64,000 bases of DNA, taken from NCBI GenBank assembly GCA_037501455.1, contig CM074857.1, positions 105,495,501 to 105,559,500 on the forward strand. Direction: 5' to 3'. The DNA comes from Lantana camara (taxonomy: Eukaryota > Streptophyta > Magnoliopsida > Lamiales > Verbenaceae). Positions within the stretch are counted from its first letter, which is position 1, and each line of letters opens with the position of its first letter. The notes under the pieces were generated by a model. That model saw only the letters and a program-made list of their open reading frames with translations. It was not told the DNA's origin and made no database searches. Positions 58,101 to 64,000 of this stretch are shown piece by piece. The translations under genes and the position numbers were made by a program.

Positions 58101-58207
58101 GCTTCAACGTTTGAGCCATCGCCAATCTTCAAGACACATTCTCCTTCTTTGAGTTGTTGGACTTCACTTAGCATCATTACAGATATGAGTTCCACAACCG
58201 GTATCAA
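55200..58207 (-). pseudogene. Copia pol: protease end, integrase, reverse transcriptase, RNase H, broken
   Basis: The frame from 58207 has LKIGDGSNVEARALG and the integrase zinc region (LWHARLGHISKNRI, then LTSCESCLRGKMSK). An in-frame TAG at 57536, just after RYGYI, interrupts the core. The core then continues (ALRSDRGGEYLSDEF, NGVSEIRNRTLLDMVRSMM). The reverse transcriptase has WIFKRKLGVDGSIAAYKARLVAKG and the catalytic LYVDDILLIGN. RNase H has VEGYCDASFASDLDDFKSMSGY and TEAEYLAA. A frameshift near 55447 separates the last piece (ITVFCDNTGALAQAREPKSH, then HIMRKYHLIRD), and a TGA lies at 55237. Copia integrase precedes RT, as seen. Confidence 0.92.
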
Positions 58208-59090
58208 GTACCCAAGAACTAGAATTAATAGAAAGATTTATTTCAACGAGAAATATACCTTTCTTTAGAGTAGCCTTGTACTCTGGGCAGTTTCTCCTCC
58301 AATGTCCCGCTTTGCCACAATGGAAGCAAACATCCTCTTTCTGATCACGCTTCTTCTTTTGGGCCTTCCCCTTCGAAACTCCACCAGTGGGCCTAAGGAG
58401 TTTCTTCTTCTTCTTTTGGGCTTTCTTGCCCTTACCTTTAGAAGGCCCGGAAGAGGAAGATGGAGCATTCACCATCAGAACCTTATTGTCTTTCTTGATC
58501 GTGCTTTCAGTAGTTACAAGTTGACTAATCAACTCAGCTATAGTAGCACCAGCATGATTCATGTTGAAGTTAAGGACAAAAAGGTTGAATGATGGTGGGA
58601 GCGAGGCTAGCAACAAGTCCACTGAAAGCTCATCTTTTAGTGGCATGTCTATGGAAGCAAGTTTCTCAGTAAGGGCGACAAACTTGAGTCCATACTCATG
58701 GACACTAGAACCTTCCCTCATTCTTAAGTGGAACAATTCCTTTGAAGTGTTATACCTTGTAACACGTTCATGAGGGCGGTAAAGTTGCTCTAAGTGGTCG
58801 TAAATCTCCCAAGCGAATTCCATGGCCTCATGTTGCCTTTGCAAGTCCGGAGACATGTTAGCCAACATAAGGCAACGGGCTTGGAGATTATCATCCTTCC
58901 ACTTCTGGATCGCTTCCCGCTCGGCCCGAGTGGGAGCCTCCCCTTCGGGACTAGGCTCCCCTTCGAAGAGAACATAAGTTCTCTTCTCAGAATCTAAAAT
59001 GATTTTTAGATTCCTCAGCCAATCAGAATAGTTGGGACCAGTCAACTTGTTTGACTCGAGGATCGATATAAGATGGTTTTTGGTTGCCAT
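58164..59090 (-). pseudogene. Copia gag with zinc knuckle and start of protease
   Basis: A 308-residue frame starting MATKNHLISILESNKLTGPN. The gag core is clear (YSDWLRNLKIILDSEKRTYV, then EIYDHLEQLYRPHERVTRYN and SVHEYGLKFVALTEKLASI). A Lys-rich stretch and the zinc knuckle CFHCGKAGHWRRNC follow. Next is the protease region with WVLDTGCGTHIC, where the common DSGA/DTGA reads DTGC. A frameshift at about 58175-58200 moves the reading into the pol frame. Confidence 0.92.
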
Positions 59091-59298
59091 TTCAAAACAT
59101 GTAGAGAATCACAGAATCTACGACCTAAATGGTAAAACAAAGAACTAGTGAGCATGCTGAATTATAACGATATACAAAAGATAAGGTCTTTAATCTAATG
59201 TAGCTCCCACTATTTTGCAAAGATCTATAATTCCCAAAGATCTAAGAGGAACACGTTTCCCAATGGGTACTAAGATCCTAAGGATTTTACCTCGAACC

Positions 59299-59615
59299 CA
59301 CGACTCGCGGACATTCTAAGTAAAACCCTAGGTAGGTACAACTTACCAATTCTAACACCTTTAGAACTCTTAGTAATCGTTTTTTGCATCACCTATCTTT
59401 CAATATGGACCCACGACTCGTGCGACATCCATATTTACTTTGGCGTTAAGCTAGACCCATCAATCATGAGATCATGATCAAAACTTAGTTCGAACGACCC
59501 ACGACTCGCGACATCGCCCTTGCCAAAATTGACCACGAAATATTGATCATTTGAAATGATCAATTAGGTAACTAAGAACTAATAAGCTCCACTAGCTATC
59601 CCACGACTCGCGGAC
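59299..59615. repeat. Four spaced copies of CCCACGACTCG
   Basis: CCCACGACTCGCGGACA occurs at about 59299 and 59600, CCCACGACTCGTGCGACAT at about 59409, and CCCACGACTCGCGACATC at about 59499. Spacing is close to 100 bases each time. The sequence between them is not obviously repeated. Confidence 0.8.
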
Positions 59616-60972
59616 AATAACTAGCTTCACTTACTAAACTTAAAACCTATTGATGGAATGCTAGGAATTTAATTCAAAATTTGCATCTCGAATTAAACAC
59701 CTATTTGTTCGAAATTAGCTTAATATTTAATGGGAATTTTCGAATCAACCGGAGAGTTGTCCGGTTCAACCTCACCAACATATATGTTATCCAATTTTAA
59801 TTAGTCTTGATTAATGCAAGTACAACTTAAATGCATTTCAAACAAGCACATAAACAGATAACATGTCCTAGCATGATACTAACATGTAATGATCATGGGT
59901 TCTACCTATCTTATGCGTGATATGTGGGAGCCACTCCATAATCACAAGTTCTAACATACATGCCACATAAACAGTTTAAATCACATAAGGGAAAGCGGTA
60001 ACAAAATATGAGCCCTATCTCTATTACATTTTTACAATTGAGATTCCCCTCCCTAACATTTTAAGGGGTCTTCACTTATGACCTCCTTGTTACTTGAATG
60101 TGGTCCATCTTACTCCATGGGTGCATTGTCTCCAAAATGAAAATAAAACCTCACCACCTATCTCTACTCTCAAATTACAATAAAAAGAAAAAGACAAAGT
60201 AATAAGGCTCAATCTTCATATTAGCCTTAGACAATTACACGGGGCATACCCCGGCCTCAAAAACAGTAATATGGAAAGCCACATAGTAAATCACATAACA
60301 GTACGCACATAAATGAGGCTCCAACCTCAATTGAAAAACGCAACTATAGGGCTCCAACCCCAATTTAAACCATCCATGTTCATAAATTAAAACCATACAT
60401 AAGTCTAAACCCATGATCACCTAACATGCATAAATTTCCAGAATTTAAATTTAACCAATAAATTAAAATTCTCGCTTTAAGCTCTAATAGCCTAAAACAC
60501 GACTTAGATGCAATTCTTGTTCAAGAGCCTTTTCAATAAAACCCGAAAAACAATAAACTAATAAAATTCCAATTAATTTATGAAAATTAATAATTTTATT
60601 CTTTCAATATTTTCAGAAAATAAAGTTTGCAATTTTTCCCCAAAATTCAAATCGATCAATTTCTCAAAAATCCCAATTTTATCAAAATTTTAAAATAATT
60701 TTATTTTAGCAAAACTGATTTCAAAAGGTAAAATTAAAATAAAATTAAATCGGGATTTTCAAGGACCGAAAACACGAAACACGAAAACACGAAGATTGGT
60801 CTGAAACCACCCGCCCAAGGGGGCACCGCCACGCGGCATCAGGCACGCTCGCACACGCCAGCAGCGCGCACAGCGTACGGCAATTGCCGCCCGCGTGCGC
60901 GCGCTGGGCGCGCGGCCAGTGTGCTAGTCGCCGCAACAGTGCCCGCCCGATGGCGGGCGGTCTCAGCCTGGG

Positions 60973-61082
60973 CGTCCCGCTCTGTTGCGGGACGGTGCGG
61001 GCGGCTGTCCCGCACGGTTGCGGGACAGGCAAGCGGGCGCGCCTAGGCGCGGGCGGGAGGGTCTCCCGCGCGGTTGCGGGAG
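60973..61082. other. Three related stem-loops in a GC-rich island
   Basis: Hairpin 1 (60973-60994): CGTCCCGC, loop TCTGTT, GCGGGACG. Hairpin 2 (61005-61028): CTGTCCCGC, loop ACGGTT, GCGGGACAG. Hairpin 3 (61063-61082): CTCCCGC, loop GCGGTT, GCGGGAG. All have a 6-base loop and a common CCCGC/GCGGG core. The outer pairs differ between copies, yet pairing is kept on both sides, for example G-C in the first two and C-G in the third. Confidence 0.75.
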
Positions 61083-61419
61083 GGATGGGCGGCGGCGACG
61101 GGGCCTGGGCCTGGGCCTGGGCGTGCGACGTGCTAGCACGCCTAGGCTCGTCCTTTTCGTGTTCCGTTTCATATTTTTGGGTTTCTCCAAAACCCGGTTC
61201 AATCCAAATTTAAGAAAAATATGATTTAAATAGATTTCAATCAAAATGGTTTTCAAAAACACAATTTAAGAAAACAGTTTCAGAAATTCAAGAAAAATTA
61301 CAGTTTCGTAATTCAGGCTTTCTAAAAGAACTCGTGAATACCTAATTCGCCTCTAAGCCTAAAAATTTCTAGCAAATTTAGAATAATTGAGACGAATCAG
61401 AAACACGATTAATGAGGTG

Positions 61420-61431
61420 GCTCTGATACCA
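61420..61431 (-). other. Copia primer-binding site (initiator tRNA-Met)
   Basis: On the minus strand TGGTATCAGAGC lies two bases after the 5' LTR; it is the standard plant copia site complementary to the 3' end of initiator tRNA-Met. Confidence 0.92.
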
Positions 61432-61433
61432 CT

Positions 61434-62129
61434 TGTTGGAAAACGGAATCAGAAAGGCAGTGGAAATTTAAAAATTTTCCAACAAAAGGATCTTAGGCTC
61501 GCAATCGTGTATCAAAATTCGTAGAGATTAGAAACTTACTTTTCAATAATCTTTCTTGAAGCGTTTCAAGCCACACAAGAGGGCTCTTCTCGCGGCTTGA
61601 TCCCCTCTCCTTGGTAAAGCTCGAATCTTCAAACTTCTAACTTGAAGCTCTCTAGAGATAGTCCACCAACTTGACTACAATCTAACTAGTAAGGATGCTA
61701 GTTCTCTAGTTAGTGTTTAGACTTAACCTAGGGTTTTGTTTATCTTGGAGAAAGGATGGTGTTCAACACATGAACCAAAAGGATTCTCGATTAGCTCTAA
61801 GAGGAGCTTGAGCTCCCCTATTTATAGGAAGGGGAGGATCGAAAATCCTAGTCCTTATGGGCTAAGGATTTTGGTCCCTCTCTCCTATTACTTGATCATC
61901 AAGTAATTTTGACTTTGACTTTGAATTCAAATTCAAATTAACTTTCAAGAGAGCTAAAATATCCAAACCCTTTTGGATATTATTATACTTTATTTATTTA
62001 AAATAAATAACTTATTTTATCTAATTAATTAATTCACAATTAATTAACTAGATTATTTTTCTCCAAAATAAGACTTTCCTTTTAATTCAAAATTAAACCA
62101 AAGTCTATTAAATAATTAACACTTTTAAT

Positions 62130-62170
<41 letters not shown>

Positions 62171-63366
62171 ATATATATTCACGTGTGAGACACGTGTTAC
62201 TCACGTGACCCACACGTGTGGAACCCTCTTAGCCCGATTAACTCGTTTAATCATTTTCAAGCCTCAACTTATGTAACCAAGTTGTTGTGTGTGACCCTCT
62301 AGGTTCTCAATTCAATTAGCAGTGACCCTAATTAATTAATTCACTAATTAATTAATCAGTCCACAGATTAAACGACCATAGTCTAGCAACAGGTGTTTAA
62401 CCCCTAGCTGAATTGGAATGATCAGATTCGACAGAACCTTTAAGTCATTGATTCATGTGAGATACAATCCTCCTACTTACTATCTCTCAACCAAGATCTA
62501 GGGTAAGGGAATAATCAGAACCCTAATAATCCAGTCTTAAAGCTAAGTGCATTTCATATCCATTTGATCTCAATCCAAGAAACTCTTTTCTTGATATCTT
62601 GATCTACTGCCTTGGCCAAGGACTCCATATGGCGTAAGAATGACTTACACAATAAGAGATCACCTTGCAAATGCAAGTGTAGGTCTTTTCTTGATTCTCA
62701 TTCACTTTCATGAATCACTTGTGCAGCCCCAGCATAAGCCTTGAATCAGTTGTCTAAGGCGACAACCTTTCAAGCTTATGCCTAAGACTACAGAGTTAAC
62801 TCATAAAGTGACATGGAACCTCAAGTCTAAGGATCAATTAATCACATCAATGACTCATGAGATATTTCCTAATCTGGAAGTTTCCATTTCCTGAAATAGA
62901 AACTTCATTTTCCATTTAGGAATGTTCTCACACGGGGCACCTCAGTGAACTTACTTATTAAAGTAAGCACCCTCCTGTATCACGCACGTATCAACTATAC
63001 ACTTTGCACCTCCATGAAACAAGGTGGTCCTTCTTAAGGGCGTGATCCCACAAGCAAACCTTAGAGGAATCAGGTTGACACTCCCACTGTCGGTAGGACT
63101 CATCGGCTTGGAGTATTTTACTAATCATGACTTATGTGATATAAGGCTCGTTTCATGAACCATTTCACCTAAATGGTAGAGTCCTAAAGTCATCAGGATT
63201 AGAGGAGTTCTCATACATGCACAGATAAAGTAAACCCATGCCAAACAAGAGCATATAAAGAAGTGTTGCCTCAATTCGTTATTTCATTCAAAGATTGTCT
63301 GTGATTATAATAAGGAAAAGTACAAAGCGGATATACAATCGGCTTTCTAGGGCACTATTCCTAACA
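61434..63366 (-). repeat. Copia 5' LTR (1933 bp)
   Basis: Bounded by TGTTGGAAAA at 61434 and CCTAACA at 63366 as read on the + strand. It has a minus-strand TATAAATA at 61819-61826 and an (AT)n tract at about 62137-62166 that is longer than in the other LTR. Confidence 0.92.
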
Positions 63367-64000
63367 CGTGATACATAAGGGTACTTGCTTATATAAGTAA
63401 GTTCACTGAGGTGCCCCGTGTGAGAACATTCCTAAATGGGAAAGGAAGCTTCTATTTCAGGAAATGGAAACTTCCAGATTAGGAAATATCTCACGAGTCA
63501 TTGATGTGATTAATTGATCCTTAGACTTGAGGTTCCATGTCACTTTATGAGTTAACTCTGTAGTCTTAGGTATAAGCTTTAAAGGCTGTCGTCTTAGACA
63601 AGTGATTCAAGGCTTATGCTGGGGCTGCACAAGTAACTCATGAAAGTGAATGAGAATCAAGAAAGGACCTACACTTGCATTTACAAGGTGATCTCTTATT
63701 GTGTAAGTCGTTCATATGCCATATGGAGTCCTTGGCCAAGGCAGTAGATCAAGACATCAAGAAAAGGGTTTCTTGGATTGAGATCAGAAATGCACTTTGC
63801 TTTAAGACCGGATTATTAGGGTTCTGATTATTCCCTTACCCTAGATTATGGTTGAGAGATAGTACGTAGGAGGATTGTATCTCACAATGAATCAATGACT
63901 TAAAGGTTTTGTCGAATCTGAACATTCCAATTCAGCTAGGGGTTAAACACCTGTTGCTAGACTATGGTCGTTTAATCTGTGGACTGATTAATTAATTAGT
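63367..64000 (+). repeat. Inverted partial copy of the copia LTR
   Basis: From 63367 the sequence (CGTGATACATAAGGGTACTT, then GAGGTGCCCCGTGTGAGAAC) is the reverse complement of about 62343-62990 of the adjoining LTR, with scattered differences. It begins in the middle of the LTR, so its outer end is missing, and runs off the window. Confidence 0.9.

Larger units (their letters stand above)
59091..61419 (-). other. Long untranslated leader of the copia element (2.3 kb)
   Basis: Between primer-binding site and gag there are 2.3 kb without a supportable gene, which is very long for a copia leader. On the gag side lies an array of four CCCACGACTCG words (59299-59612). In the middle is ordinary AT-rich sequence. 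Near the primer site is a strikingly GC-rich island at 60805-61150 with three similar hairpins. The island may be an acquired segment or a structured control region of the element RNA. Confidence 0.7.
53213..63366 (-). mobile_element. Ty1/copia LTR retrotransposon, decayed, no target duplication
   Basis: Two LTRs in the same orientation (53213-55160 and 61434-63366) flank gag and pol in the minus-strand order gag, protease, integrase, reverse transcriptase, RNase H, which is the copia order. The primer-binding site matches initiator tRNA-Met and a purine tract adjoins the other LTR. On the minus strand the LTR starts TGTTAGGAATAGTGCC and ends TTTTCCAACA. The flanking five bases differ (GGTGG on the left, CGTGA on the right). 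The LTRs differ by several per cent by eye. At least five lesions break the coding region. Confidence 0.92.

Noticed and set aside
60884..61213. Overlapping frames in the GC-rich island on both strands
   Set aside because: GC-rich DNA has few stops by chance; the Arg/Ala/Gly-rich chains have no domain and the hairpins explain the repeats better.
1..64000. CRISPR array, operons, ribosome-binding sites, riboswitches
   Set aside because: The window is plant nuclear DNA; the repeats found are tandem, dispersed or transposon ends and none has regular repeat-spacer structure.

Overview
This is a window of an AT-rich plant nuclear genome, most likely a eudicot. The evidence is spliceosomal introns with GT..AG borders, PLS- and P-class PPR genes, a RIN4 gene, a plant EAF1 gene, a nuclear tRNA-Lys gene and typical plant Ty3/gypsy, Ty1/copia, hAT and foldback elements. 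I could not fix the species from the sequence. All gene models were made by reading the sequence by eye.

Layout. (1) 1-11802: a Ty3/gypsy element of the Tat type, missing only most of its 5' LTR. It carries a decayed gag-pol on the + strand and, between pol and the 3' LTR, a spliced antisense gene with its own TATA box. (2) 11803-14358: older repeats (a dispersed repeat with an inverted partner near 45.2 kb, a foldback element, a proline-rich insert of unclear origin). (3) 14359-41390: the gene-bearing core, with RIN4 (-), a BAP31-like ER membrane protein (+), a PLS-class PPR protein (-), tRNA-Lys(UUU) (-), a B3-domain protein (+) and a 21-coding-exon EAF1 gene (-), the scaffold of the NuA4 histone acetyltransferase complex. 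The RIN4, PPR, B3 and EAF1 genes correspond, from memory of Arabidopsis locus numbers, to a short segment of Arabidopsis chromosome 3 (At3g24850 to At3g25070), so this looks like conserved microsynteny. (4) 42251-44628: a broken P-class PPR gene. (5) 45132-53212: repeats, a strong promoter-like block followed by a repetitive leader, three tandem copies of an Arg-rich exon, one hAT-type insertion with an 8-bp duplication, and an LTR-like block. (6) 53213-63366: a decayed Ty1/copia element on the minus strand, with 1.9-kb LTRs, an unusual structured leader and no target-site duplication. (7) 63367-64000: part of a third copy of the same copia LTR, inverted.

The protein-coding genes are independent single-gene units; there is no operon logic here. 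The most noteworthy items are the antisense TATA-driven gene inside the gypsy element, the three covarying hairpins in the copia leader, the tandemly triplicated Arg-rich exon, a one-base shift at the usual start of EAF1, and a stop codon that cuts a 29-codon repeat array at the end of the B3 protein.
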